A stretch of DNA of 64,000 nucleotides. Source: Phymatolithon calcareum (Eukaryota; Rhodophyta; Florideophyceae; Hapalidiales). Position 1 is the stretch's first letter; each line of letters begins with the position of its first letter. Positions 20,534 through 32,541 of the stretch are shown piece after piece. Location: positions 2,232,001 to 2,296,000 of the forward strand of contig OZ345362.1 in assembly GCA_977006965.1 (NCBI GenBank), given 5' to 3'. Position numbers and translations under genes: made by a program. A model generated the notes under the pieces. The model was not told the origin of the DNA and searched no databases. It saw only the letters and a program-made list of their open reading frames with translations.

Positions 20534-21356
20534 TTAATTGCAAGAAACACCAAACAGGGGGTCTCCTCGCTCTATAGTAAGCTGTGTTAGATTCGCAACC
20601 GCATTGAAGCAACAAGCATGCAAAGATAGGTTATGCCGAAACCGCTGGCTAATGATGAAAAACTGCTTGAAGCGCCGATTAACAGTTTCGTGCCGCGCAC
20701 GGGCAAGGGCATGAAACTGCCCACAGATATCAAAACTTGAAGGAATTTTTTGGCAAGTGCCATCTCTATAGCCACCATCAGCAACAACCTTCTCGCTTGG
20801 AAGTAACGCGCCCTTCATCGCTATTTTGTATATCTTGGCTAGTTCCGCACTCGAACTGTCCGTGCACCCAGACTATATCCGCAGTAGAAATGCACACACC
20901 AACCCCGTAGGGCACACCGGGGCCGTGAAATTTGTGCGAGTACCATTTTGAGTTAAATGGCTTCGGATCATATATTCTGCAGTCAGTACCGTCAACAGAG
21001 ACTTGAAAACAGTAGTTGTTTCTTCCACACAATCGGTTTTCCCAGCAAATTTGCATTACAAGAAGAGACAAACAATATTAGTAAGAAGAATAACTGATTT
21101 GATTAGAGTAATAACGTACTACCTTGAGGTTGGAAATCAAATTCACAAAGATCCAACACCATTTCCGAAATGTTTTTTCATCGGCCCCGGAGATGATCAG
21201 ATTATTGTGTTCGCTTGCATATGTTTTTAAAAACATAAGCGCCCAGAGCAAATGGAAAGGCCTTGATTTTGGAGGCATAGAAAGACCGATGAGGTTCCAA
21301 GCCGAGGCGCAAACGAGAGGAGAAACACCGAATAGAGCACGGAAACGGCGGTACAC
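20534..21356 (-). pseudogene. PIF/Harbinger DDE transposase, broken
   Basis: In order on the minus strand: a helical N-terminal part (21078-21356), VSVDGTDCRIYDPKPF (first Asp, near 20945-20995), VVADGGYRD (second Asp, near 20765-20790) and RARHETVNRRFKQF (Glu, near 20665-20705). These are the DDE signature residues of the nuclease. The frame changes near 20840. Between 21071 and 21120 a stop-containing stretch could be a short intron or decay; I do not see a clean acceptor. It cuts and reinserts the element when intact. As read it is not a single open frame. Confidence 0.75.
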
Positions 21357-21507
21357 AGTATAAATGCTGAGTCCTGGTGTGATCCGGAGAATAGGGCGGG
21401 CATAGGAGGAGAAAAAAAGACGGCGACAATCTTAGAAAAGCACGACCCATTGTTTGGCGACTCGAATAGTCTCTAGAAGTGTGGCCGGAAGTGCACATAT
21501 AGAGATC

Positions 21508-21546
21508 TAGCTGCAACGAAGATCTTATAGATCTTCGTTGCAGCTA
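21508..21546. repeat. Inverted repeat, 18-bp perfect arms, 3-nt loop
   Basis: TAGCTGCAACGAAGATCT and its exact complement flank TAT. It lies inside the Harbinger-like element upstream of its transposase. Possible hairpin in the promoter region between the two element genes. Confidence 0.85.
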
Positions 21547-22547
21547 TATCTGGTGTAAAGCGCTTCTCCATTGCTTCCTTACACTTTGTCATGGTCCACC
21601 GCTGTCAGGATTTCTCACAGTTCCCCCAGCGAGATGTCATAGCGAGTATGGGGCCAATTTCGGTCACGTACGTACGTGCGGCTATTTCAAAAATCATAGC
21701 CACGTAGTGGGCTCCTAGATATACACCACAATCATACTGTTTCAGGAGGAGCCGTTTCCGGAACCACAACGGTTGTTCTTTCGAGCTGGTACCATACCGA
21801 CGTGAAGAAAGTTTCGTTCATCATCGAAAGTGTACATTTTAGGAGGCGAAAGTAAGGCCTTACAGGGCTGAGTCGCTGGTAAATTTTCTTATTAACAAAG
21901 CCTGCACCAAGGCCTTACTGCTCGCATCGAAAAAATCGAAAAGCTCCCGATTTGTATGAGCTATAGGGTGGCGAAAGAACGGAACTTTCGCCAAAAAGCC
22001 AAAATTTCGCATTTACGAAATCAACTTTCCCTTACAGTTTCTAATTTCTTAGAAATTTTATTTGGGAGTCCATAATAACACGGATCCTAGTACCAACTTG
22101 CGCAAAAAAGTAGAAGAAATCAGTTATAATTACCTTACTTTCGGCTCTTAAAATCTAGCTGTCTGTATAATCGTGTTCTTTCTATTGCGAAACTTTCTCA
22201 AAAGTTTTGCAAAAGTTTTGAAAAAGTTTCGCGTGTCTGAAAGAAGTTCCGGAACTTAGCACACGTAACTATGTTGGACTCGGTGGAATACCATTTTTCA
22301 AAAATTTAACCAGATTGTTGGGTAAGGAATTTTTCCATTTTTAGAATCAGGCTAGCCTTCTACGGTATTTGTGTAATTTGTACAATAAGGGAATATTCCC
22401 GCGAAAATCGAGTACAGGGCTACCGCCTCGAAAACTATAAAGAGCCCTCTCGAGCACACTCGCCGAGTACGAGGACAACAACAGTACTAGAATCAGCAGC
22501 CCCCTCCAAGCGTTGTATCCTTCCCCATATTTGTTTCCGAGGCCACA

Positions 22548-23478
22548 ATGGCTCCAAAAAACTCACCCAAAAATCCGAAGCTGTCCAGCTTCTTCGCTTG
22601 AAGCTAAAATTGGGCGAAGTCACGAGTGATATGGATCCAAAGGCTGTTTGGGAGTCTAATCCTGTCTTTAAGGAGCACAAATTGACCAACTTTCGGACGT
22701 GCTACAACAATATTAAGAAAGAATATCTTGAAGGTTGATTTTTTTCTATTTTTCTTGTTCAGGTTTCTCTCCTTTTCTAATTGTGTTTTTTATCTTCTAT
22801 GCAGAAAATATGGCCGAAAGCGATGGCGAAGCCCTCCCAAGACGCCTCACTTTTGCGGACCGCGGATCCTCATGAAAGAAACGACGCAATACTGGGCACA
22901 GTGTTGCCGTTGACGGGGAGCCATCCGATGACGATGACGACGATATGGGACCGGGTGCTGAGATCACGACAGGAGAGCGGTTTTTTAAGCCTCTTTATCT
23001 TCTCTCCAACTGGAAGGAGCCCGGCACAATGACTCGGAGGATTACTGCCGCTGTCGTGCTCCCTTCCGGAGTGGAGTCTGGCGATTTTTCTCTCTGTGTT
23101 TCTCCCAAAGGTTTAAGTTTGGACATTACAGTGCTCTGGCCTTCTCCGCTCGTTGATCTGTCTATGATGCACAAGAAGTGGCTGGCATGGGACTCTGCGG
23201 GCGATTTTCAAGTTTTCCACCCCAAATACACAGGGTTCGAGGATGCACTGAAGAAGGTTCGAGACCGCAGTTCCGACAACGTTCAATCTACGGCGCGTAT
23301 TCCACTCCCATTTGTCGTCCAGACGCACATTGACTGTAAGTATAATTTGGCATGGCGAGAAAGCTCGGCAAAGATGGTCTATGTTGAGATGAAGGCCTTC
23401 GTCGAACAGTATTCAGTTGTCAACGATGAGGATGAGTTCGAGGTTCTGCAGAGACACGATAACGTTCCATATTATTGA
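22548..23478 (+). pseudogene. Second gene of the Harbinger-like element (unknown protein, one intron)
   Basis: ATG at 22548 gives MAPKNSPKNPKLSSFFA then a stop. A shifted frame continues with DMDPKAVWESNPVFKEHKLT to a GT donor at 22734. A 71-bp pyrimidine-rich intron ends TTCTATGCAG at 22804. Exon 2 (NMAESDGEALPRR, one TGA near 22874, then an Asp run and MGPGAEITTGERFFKPLYLL) stays open to 23478 (FEVLQRHDNVPYY). The W-x2-N-P-V-F-x3-K-L-x2-F-R spacing resembles the small DNA-binding partner of some Harbinger transposases, but I do not recognise a defined domain. LSSFF also resembles a PCNA-binding box. One frameshift and one stop suggest recent decay. Confidence 0.55.
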
Positions 23479-23739
23479 GTACCAAATTTGGGCAACAAAA
23501 ATTCATGAATTTAGCCATAGGACCACAGTTAAAAATTGTTTTTGTTCAACAATTTTTCGCCAATTTTCGATATTTCCCGCACTTCCCTGGCTGTGGTCGG
23601 GTTATTCCCTGGCAAAACGCCGAGGGTGCTGCTTCGCGGTGACCTTTATAGAAAAAGATATGGATCAAATGATCACTTGGCAATATGAGAAATGGATCAA
23701 TGGAAGAATCTGAAAGCCGCGAAGCGGCTTCCTAGCCCG

Positions 23740-23912
23740 CTGTAATGATTACTTACAGTGTAAGCATACACAAGCAGTGTAAAGCAGCTGTAAGCGGCGG
23801 TTCTAGGGTTTGCCCGTGTTGATCCTTAATGGTGTAAGTACGCATCGAACCCTATGGTACTGTAATGACTGTAATACTATCTGTAAGGGCTTGCTGTAAA
23901 TGCAAGCTGTAA
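23740..23912. repeat. Cluster of TGTAA words
   Basis: TGTAA occurs about ten times in 175 bp (CTGTAAT, GTGTAAG, CTGTAAG and similar), all on the plus strand, between the Harbinger-like right end and the MULE-like frame. The spacing is irregular. Possibly subterminal transposase-binding repeats. Confidence 0.6.
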
Positions 23913-24105
23913 TGACAATTTGAAGGGAGCTATTTGTATAGGAGTATGATAGTGGTGTTGGACGCCACAAGCGCTGACAGTTGGGTTTTTTGGCGGGGAA
24001 AAGGGAAGTGGCTGCTACTTCCCCTTGATCCAACTTTTTTGCACATCCTCGAATTCGTCTGACGAGCCCAACGCACCCCGCTCCCGCACTAATCACTCTG
24101 AAACC

Positions 24106-24710
24106 ATGAACAAGGAGAAGCTCGTGCTCCAGGTGGGCGATTACTTTGGATCAAGCTTCGACGATGTCGTTAACGTCGTGATCTCCCACAACACGTCAAT
24201 TGGAAAGGCACACCTCGTAGAGATGCGCGACAAGCAGCGTCTGACACTCATCTGTAGCCAGCGCACAGCTTGCACCTTCTGCGTGAACGTCAACGCGCTT
24301 CCGAGCGTCGGGTGTGTCAGGATCACCAAGTCAATCGGACACAGCTGTGTTGGAGGCCCCTCAAGGGAGATCCAGTTCAAGACTGAGCTACTTGGGCGAA
24401 GAAACACGAGGGTAGCATCACGCTTGTTGCAGTTACTCGTGACCAGCTAGTACAGGAAGATTTGGTGCCATTTGAACTTGTCGCTAACCCGGGCCGTAAG
24501 CGCAAGAAGCCTTACGTGCCGTCAGAAATGAGGGCCCGTCACTACCCCTCGTGTGGAAACACAGGTAGTAGGCCCAACATACACAACCTTGTCGAGGCGA
24601 AGCGAAAGCACATCGACAAAGCGGCTCAGTCCATGATCATCTACCTCACCGCCTTCGATGACGGAGATTCTATCAATAGTTGCGGCGAAGAGCTAAAACA
24701 GAGAGAGTAG
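24106..24710 (+). pseudogene. MULE-type transposase N-terminal domain, frameshifted
   Basis: MNKEKLVLQVGDYF begins a frame with the C-x-R-x2-C-x-F-x-V...SIGHSC pattern (TACTFCVNVNAL, ITKSIGHSC) seen in the zinc-binding leader of Mutator/FAR1-type transposases. After a frameshift near 24410-24440 the product continues VTRDQLVQEDLVPFELV and a basic PGRKRKKPYVPSEM segment to 24710. The catalytic DDE core is absent. Family assignment rests on the Cys/His spacing and on the long inverted repeats around it. Confidence 0.5.
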
Positions 24711-24883
24711 CGTACGCAATAAATTTCAATGTCGCATAGAGTGCACTTAGAAACGGATGAGTAGTAGGTTCGGCTAGAGTGAGTATGATAGTAGATATTG
24801 CTATGGCTGAGTAGTAGCTTGGGCTAAGGGTGGATATTTAGCGTACTTTTACAACTTTTGGTGGGCATTTAGCGAATTTCCTC

Positions 24884-27800
24884 GTCGATATTCCGTTCCT
24901 TGGTTTACTGAATTGTTGAATTTCAGGTGAGGGCTACTATATACAGTAAACCCCTTCTAACTGCACCCATGCTATGAAATACCTGTAGAACTGCAATTTG
25001 AGTGGCTCTCCTATCCAAATTGCCCGAAAATATCTAAATTTAAGGTCACCTGAAGAGTGCAATCTGCAATTCTCAAAACTGGAGACCCTTAGTTTTTGTT
25101 TATCCTTCAGGGACACGTTTCAAATGAGGGTTCACTGTAAGTATAAGTCCATCATGTTCGATCCATCTGCTTTTTGTCACTCCAACCATTTTGATTATTT
25201 TCTTCATCGAAAATGCGTAAGTCCGCAAACTACCTCACTGTCCCCGAGAAGAAGCACATGCTGGATCAATGAGACCGCCAATCTAATAATCGTGTTGTAA
25301 GGCTAACCAAATCGCTAGATTGCTTACAGTATGATCGGTTAATCATAAGTGGTTCAGTGCAGCTTAGTTGGAAAGTCAAAAATTCTCATATCATATCTAT
25401 GAAAATTCAAGTGATGACTGACGTCAAGTATTATTTGATTCGCAGAATCACAAGGCACATCATTGACCGATAGCTGTGGATCAAAGGACAACTAACTGGC
25501 TGATTTAAGCTGATAAGGAAAACATCTATTTATTGGTAAGACTAATCATTCAAAAGATAATTGAATGAGAAGTGTCCACAGGATGAAAGCCAACTAGTTC
25601 AGGAGGGGATCCTCAATTGAGCTCCAATTGGATAAAAAGGGTTCATCAAGGAAAAGTTGATTGGCTGATGTTGTGCCATAACGGCAGCGAAGGTGTATAT
25701 ACTGGATAGTTGAGTAGCCGATAGAGGTGGACTTCCGCGGCAGAGAGTATCAAACGCCTACCAAGCGTTAAGGTAAAGCGTTTTGAGAAAAGTAAGTTAA
25801 AATATCCAAAAAGAACTCTCGCAAAAAGAGAGCGTGAAAAAGACGCTCGACATCGACTCGAGCGTTTCCCCATCTTTAGAGGAAATTCTCTACATCCAGT
25901 TGGCCTTGGAGCAGTAAGTTGTGATTAGAGTTTGTGATATAAATAAGGACACGGGAAAGAGGAGAGGTTGTTGTAGTTCCACTAGAATTAGACTTCTGCT
26001 TCATCCTATAGTTTCTTCGTTCTATAACGGCTGTCAGTGAGAACGAGCGTCTCTGGGGAAAATCAGAGTCGTGTGTAGAAGCTCGGAGAGACCAGTGGAG
26101 CATAATATAATCTAATCTTCGACACCAGTGCTAAACTACTACTATCTATCTACTTGTTCTGCAGTGTAGTGGTAAGTATTAGTTGTTCAGAAGCGTGCAC
26201 AAGTTCATTGCGACTGGGTTAACAAAGGACTATACGGTAGCCCTACCGGGCCGGACCGGCAAGCAAATGACCCTAAAACGGCAGAAATGACCTCCAATCG
26301 GGAACATGAAGAGCCTTTAAAACTTAAGCAGCGCTTAGAGCGCTGGAAGGAGAAAGTGAATAAGATAAACCGCAAAAAACTCGTATTCAGAAGAAAACGG
26401 GACACATTCTCTTTTAAGAACGATTTCTTTCGCAGTTTATTTTGCTCTTCTTTCAGCTCTCTAAGCGCTGTTTAAGGTTTTTACACAGTTCGTATATAAG
26501 TTTCTGATAAGTTTGTCGCTGTAAGTAAATTGGGTTTCTCGGTGAACTTCGTGACTACGTGTGACTCCAAACTTTGGCCCATATTTAACCTTATGACCGT
26601 ACTGGAACAAACGGGACGAATTCTGACAGTTCTCTTTAAAGTGGCTGAACATTGATCATATGATAAGCCCTCGAACTGAAATATCTCGTCAAATGCAATT
26701 CTACTACATTTACCGAAGCGTTGCATTTAGAAGGAGTGTACCGTATAACCCTGAGATTTAGACGGCACTACTTTACCCTATTCGGCACGTCTTCTGCAGA
26801 TCCTGTGACAGTGCCGTGGACCTGAAGTCCCCACCCGTCCTTGTTTGGGACCAAACAGCCCACATTTCACTGGATAAAGGGTTAGTAGAATTATCGCAAA
26901 CAAGTCTTGTTGTGTGAACCTTTGGATCACTGCTGAATAAAAAAGGAAGTGGATGGTTCATTGGCTGCAAACTGTTCCGTAATGGAGTTCTCAGAGCATA
27001 GATTGAAGGCAAAAGAAGAGCTGCTGAGTTGCTCAAATCCAAAAATGAGAAAATTCAGTCCCAGAAATTCTTCAAAAACCGAAATTTCCTTTCACTACCT
27101 CGGAACCAGAAAATGAGATTCCGCATAGCTTTTACGGAGGTTTATAAAATTTGCAGTGGCGAAATCATTAGTTCCTACAATTAGATTACGTTGAAAAACT
27201 GCCTTTATGCAATAAAAGAAGTTAATTTTTGTTCTACTCATAAAAATAGTAGTCAAAATTGAAGATTGAGAATTTGTTTCTTATGAAAGACTCGCTCTCC
27301 GAGCAGGATGACAAGGATAAAAAGGATAGACAGCTCATTAGGAGAGAAGTGACCCGTAAAGAGTTTCAGGGCCCTGATTGGCCTTTATGACGGTCTTCGG
27401 AAGCGATGGGCACGATGAGAGTTAATTGATGGAAGAGCTATTCCTATATATGCGTGGTGTGTGCGTAACGGAGATGCTGTCGCTAAAAGCTAACAGTATG
27501 ATTTATAATAATTGCTCGTGCATGTGACCAAGCATATTGTAAGGGTAAGCAATTCTTACGCCCTTGTTAATGAAGGGGCCCTTCCAACCCCCAATCACTA
27601 ACACGTACTCTACACAACCCTCTCTTCGAAGCTAATTTTTAGGAAAACAAATGAAAAGGAAATCGCTCGACAACTATCTACCAAGAGCGATTAATGTGAT
27701 TCCGAACCATCAAATCTATCAAACATCATTAATCATCAAAACGATGCCATTTTCCATAGCCTTCTGGTATGCTTCGGAGCAGTGTTCGCATTCGTGTGAG

Positions 27801-28737
27801 CCGGGTAGTAGAATTCAAAATATATCGCGAGTTCGAACGGTCACCGATTGAGGCAACAAACAGGTTCGTCAGATTCGTAGACCAAAAATTGGTGTTATAA
27901 TGTAAAATCTTCACCGCGTGTCCGATAGCCCGGCTTTACTCGTACACAGTCTGGTTCTATAAACATTACCCCACACTGAGTCCGGAGCTCGGTGAATCCC
28001 ATTTTTCACTCCGCTGGGCAATCATACGAGTGGTCAGGACTCCAATGATTGTAACTATGAATCGTCACTGAAGAACGATAGCATCGGAAAAGAGACCTTC
28101 AATTCTCCAGAAACTGTAAACCGTTTGGATTTCGGAAGGACACGCGTTTATTAAAGTTTTGTTTTGCAACTGAACAGTGGTAGTCATGGAAGCCGTCTGC
28201 TAGGTTTCCTCGCGCAGTCTACTATTTTCCGACGCAAACGGAGCCGGTCTCCAAATCAAAAACTTGATTGCAAATGGCGCATCACGGACAATACCCGAGA
28301 TTATCGGTCCGGAGGCTTGCTTTTCACATCTCTGTACTCGCTCTCTGGCACCGGTTCATTCAATTCCCTACCAGTGTGAAGATGATCTGCGCACGCGCAT
28401 GCGCCCTACTTCAAACGAGTACTGTACAGACTCACTGTCCACACGGACACCTTCGCAGCCTCTATTCATGCTGTATTCGACCTAGGCAAGTAATAGGATA
28501 CATTCGCCCCTGTCTTTCTGGGGTTAAATACAGTATGAATGGAGGCTGCGACGGTGGCGCTATGGATCGTTTTTTGTAGTGTACAGAAACTGCTCGCTCG
28601 AACTGCGTGTTAAAGATTTTGTGAAAAAGCGGATAGAATTCAGCTCCGACGCAATCCAATAATTTCTCTGCGCAAACGTAGGTGGTACTGGGCCCTTCGG
28701 TTGCAGAATCATTTTTTTAAAGGAACTATAATAACTG
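24884..28737. other. Degenerate repeat region, no gene recognised
   Basis: Several elements are likely merged here. 25650-26280 has an LTR-leader-like look (a TATAAATA-type word near 25938, then a long untranslated stretch) before MTSNREHEEPLKLKQRLERW at 26287, a short basic helical frame that could be a retrotransposon gag start. I find no matching LTR. 26640-27200 and 27651-27851 have short open frames without motifs. Confidence 0.35.
28452..28554. repeat. Short inverted-repeat element, ~32-bp arms
   Basis: TCGCAGCCTCTATTCATGCT (from about 28454) and the complement of 28523-28554 share TCGCAGCCTC-ATTCAT-CTGTATT, separated by about 40 bp. Probably a miniature foldback element. Confidence 0.65.
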
Positions 28738-31402
28738 CACTGATCACTGTATTTAACATGGTCCAGGTTAATTTTGAACTACAATTTTTGGATCAAGAAC
28801 GTTAATTAAACTGGACCAGGTTAATTTTGAATCTAGGCTATTTGAAGAAAGTTCAGAAATAATCTGGATAGACGAACTTCTTAAGAGCTCTCAGGCCCAA
28901 TATATGTGTCATGATGAGAGGTTTGTCAGTTTATTGATTATTGTGTAAATGAGCTATCAAGCAATGATAGTCGAAGATCTATTTTATCAGTCAGATTTGA
29001 CGGGATCCTCATTGAAACGATTGCGGTGCTTCTCGATTATTTCTTGAAGATTGGAAAAGAGCTGGATTTCTTCCCACTTATTGGACTTTCCGGTGACGGT
29101 ATTATAGCTCAGAGCTATCCCCATGCAAACCATGGCCTTCCGTGCGAAACTGATCGCATGCTTTTTCTGAGAGTTTACATCTCGCACCGAATCAGAAGCC
29201 AATTTTAGAAAAAATAAATTTCCTGGATTTTACAGCTTACCGCTTGGCCCATTTGCTCCTGGTTTCCATATCTCTTGCCGTATCAGCTCCACTTTGTATG
29301 CATCCCATCGATTTCGCCAGGCACCTTTTATCTTTGAGATTATGAACGAGCCAGCCGGCTGTACTAAATGTGTTTCACTGGTACAAAATTTCCGAAGGTT
29401 AGTGTTGATATTTTTCAGCAATTGTTCCTGGAGCAGTGTTGCATTGCGGCCATTAGCGTTGTCCACAAACAGGGCCCTCTTTCGGCAAGTGGAGAGTTTA
29501 CGGTTTGCTCGAGGCTCTGACAGCCACTGAGTAAACACCCTTTTATCAATCCATCGTCTCTTTCCGGTTCGATAGAAAACACCAGGGATTTTATACGGAA
29601 CGCCTAGAATCGGTAAGAGCATTAGTGCTTATTGAAGACGAGTATGGGAACCTCAATTCGAGCAATTTCTCCACCAGTGATTCGCAGCATCATCGTAATA
29701 CCTTCACTGACAGACACCACATCAGCATATCTGACATTTTCTTGACCACTGAGATCAATTGTGTGGACGTTTTCCATATTAAATATGATATAAGTCTCGT
29801 CAGCATTCTTGATCCGACCCTCGTTCAGAGAGCCCTCATCAAAACGACGCTTGAGATCCACGAGATGGAACGCCCCTTCTTTATCAATTTGGGCTTGTTT
29901 TTCGGGGTAAACCGCTAGATGTCCGGACTGCGATCGAAGCACCAGTCTATGGTTCAACGTAAACGTCTGTATCCAGCGAAAAGTTATCTTTTCTTCGAGA
30001 TTTCCATTGCACTCCTCGATGAAAGGGCGACTCTGGTGGGGCGGCTAAATGATGGAATTTGCTGCGCACTGAAGAAGAGAGGGGCTTATTTTGATGTTTG
30101 CGGCATCCATTTGCTCAAACTCAGACAACAGCTAGGCATAACGCTTCCGTCCCCAACCGGGGCGAGATTTAAAATTGGACCTCTTGCCGCCGTGGCTCTC
30201 TGATCCCAATATAAGCCCTGTGCGTGACCCGGCCATTTTTGCACTCAGATATAGATATCTCTTTTTCAACAAGCCTGTCGCTTTCAAGTGATTTTCTTTG
30301 CAATTACCGGCGAACATGTTTTGACAGCGAGATAGTGCTTTTGCTGCTATGCCCTTCTCGGCCGACATAGAAATCTCTTTTTGCATCCACTCAATGACGG
30401 TGAGGCGTTCGCAAATAGCGGAAACAATAGAACTTTGGTGACAGACAGAGGTTTGAGAATTGTTCGACTTATTAATGAGGTCCTCAACTGGTAGGAGATC
30501 GGCCTGTCTCGGTAGATGAATGGAAAATGAAGAATCAACCACACGTGCGAGACAACGTTCAATATGGGCTCCACTTGTTCTCGATGAGACATTCGAAGTC
30601 ACTGTCGAGGGCGCTGGCGCGGATTTTGACTGGTTCTTTAAGTAGGAAACGAAGTTCTGATTCCATTGCTCCGCAATCAAACCATTTGAGAACTGAAACA
30701 AATGATGGTTGATGCTGGCCATCGCTGACTTGATATGTCCTTTGTTCTGATGGATAGTTAACGAAGCGTTGTTCTTGTCAAATCGGTGATGATGCAGAAA
30801 TTTCTTCAGAGGTATTAAGCCCTGTTGATGGTCGGACTCCATGTTTTGGACTGCGTAGGCTCTCAGTGAGCTGACTTGACTATTATACTTTTCAATCGAT
30901 TGATTTCTCTTATATAGGATAAAGTGACTCTTTGTACAATAAGAACTGAATTATGGCTCTCCTCGATGCGGTCAATAACATTATCATAAACCAATACACT
31001 TAAACGTAATTCAAGATTTTGCAGTGTTATGGAAAGGATAAAGAGATGTCCAGCTGTTTATTACATAACTCGTGCATAGAACCGAAATACCATAATGGGT
31101 CGCCCGAACTGCAGTACAAGTATTTCCTGTCCTATAGGGTTTGGTGCTACTCAATTATGTTAGTTGACCAAGAACAGAGGTCGATTTTGTGCTTGAGAAA
31201 GTGGTGATATTGGACGTGTGCCGCGCAAGGTTGCAGTACATAACAGAAGTACTGCTGACACATTACATTATTTTAGAAATTAGGAAAAGTCCATGTCAGC
31301 TCTACGTCGTTAATAACCTGGATACGTCATGTCTGAAGAGAAAACGCCAATTAATCTGGACCAGATTAACTTGCACATCCAGGTTAAATACAGTGAGCAG
31401 TG
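28738..31402 (-). mobile_element. pogo-like (Tc1/mariner superfamily) element with TIRs
   Basis: The left end CACTGATCACTGTATTTAAC and the complement of the right end CACTGCTCACTGTATTTAAC differ at one base. The right flank is TA, the target of this superfamily; the left flank is TG, which could be a mutated TA. Subterminal CTGGACCAGGTTAA repeats occur twice at the left (about 28770, 28817) and in related form at the right (about 31355-31385). It carries the decayed transposase at 28987-30842. Confidence 0.8.
28987..30842 (-). pseudogene. pogo/CENP-B-type DDE transposase, degenerate
   Basis: The minus strand carries an N-terminal region (30132-30842) with a basic end, then KNADETYIIFNMENV (first Asp, near 29765-29810), ALFVDNANGRN (second Asp, near 29455-29487) and LVQPAGSFIISKIK (near 29325-29370). 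In this family the last block reads QPxD. Here the codon is GGC, so the third catalytic Asp is Gly. The C-terminal helix KWEEIQLFSNLQEIIEKH follows at 28987-29202. Stops and frame changes near 29960-30130 and 29205-29230 also break the frame. Inactive by both criteria. Confidence 0.82.
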
Positions 31403-32541
31403 TAGTCGGTATCTATTGCCCCTGTTTCATTAGGTTCTCAGACTTAGTTATGATTAAATTCTCTAGTTGCAAACCGCTTCATGATGCAAAATGGACCTCT
31501 CCACTACTAAGTTGCATGTAATTGATTACACTGCATAAATTGAAAGTAAAACTAGGCTAACTGATGCGCCGAGGATCTTCACAACGACGGTGGAGGCGGT
31601 TTCCAAGAGGGCATCGACGGCGGCGCAGTATGGGTTCCTAGTACAGCGGTGGCGGCGCTGACGGGAACAGGCCTGCCGCGCGGTGTGGGCGGCGCCAATG
31701 CAGAGAGCCAAGGACACGGGAATTGAATCTGTTTTGTCTGCATTGGTTCGCGAACGTCACCGGTGTCTTTGGTTCTGGCGTCGGGCGTGGAAGTGGCACC
31801 GGCGCTTGAGGGGACTAAAAAAATATCCAAGCGAGGACAATTTTTTCGCTGAATTCAATTGTCCAAAGAGTTTACTGCTGTGTTGCTCGTCTACCAAGAT
31901 CCGCTAGTCGGATCCCTGTCGGTGTTAAATACCGTAGAGGGTACTGCGGAAAGTCTGCACTTGTGCAAAACAGTATAGCAGCCATGCACGACGTCCGCCA
32001 CGGCTTCTGTTGGAAATGGTCTCCATGCGTCTTCTCTGTCGTTCAAAGGGAGGGTTAAAAGAGAATGGGAAGCCGAAAAACTTCTTCAAATTGAAAATGG
32101 CGATTGAGTCTTGGCATTTGGAAAATTCCAGAACCACGAAAAGCACTATAGCACGAAACGTGCTGCTAAATGTGCTAACGATGGTAGTGGCCTACCATTT
32201 GTACGAAAGTCCATGATATGCTGTGGACTTGACATTGGCTCAGACGGTACGTGGAGCGTTGCCTAAATATTTCCACATCTCCACTATATTATATAAAAGT
32301 ACCATATGCATTTTTGCGGTGGTGCCTCTGAGAATTGAAATAAAACGTTTTCCGGAAGTGTTTTCAAATCCTTTTTCGGTATTAAAATCTATTTCAAAAC
32401 ATTTTTAGAGTTTAGAGTAGGACCTCCAGAACTGTGAGTACAACTTTTCCGGGACAGAAATATGAACAATCAATGTAGCTCAAATAGGAACGTTCTTGAA
32501 AATTCAAATTTTCGGTACACAATCGCCGTCCGCATACATAC
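31403..32541. other. Unassigned stretch
   Basis: GC-rich around 31570-31830, AT-rich elsewhere. No domain or repeat recognised on either strand. Confidence 0.35.

Larger units (their letters stand above)
20412..23582. mobile_element. PIF/Harbinger-like element with divergent transposase and second gene
   Basis: A 16-bp perfect inverted pair GTGCGGGAAATATCGA (20412-20427 and complement 23567-23582) encloses a minus-strand DDE transposase ending near the left end and a plus-strand gene ending near the right end. Two genes, a transposase and an accessory DNA-binding protein, are the normal content of Harbinger elements. I could not fix the 3-bp target duplication. Confidence 0.55.
20283..24883. 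mobile_element. MULE-like element with long terminal inverted repeats (composite)
   Basis: The left end starts GAGGAAATTCGCTAAATGCC and continues for about 60 bp (CACCAAAAGT, AAAGTACGCTAAA, ATCCA, then ACTACTCATCCGTTT). The complement of the right end reads the same with scattered mismatches. Flanks GTTGATATTT and GTCGATATTC (24884-24893) look like a decayed 9-10 bp target duplication, the length typical of Mutator-like elements. It holds a MULE-type zinc-binding N-terminal domain (24106-24710) and, nested near its left end, a PIF/Harbinger-like element. The catalytic MULE domain is not seen, so the copy is defective. Confidence 0.7.
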
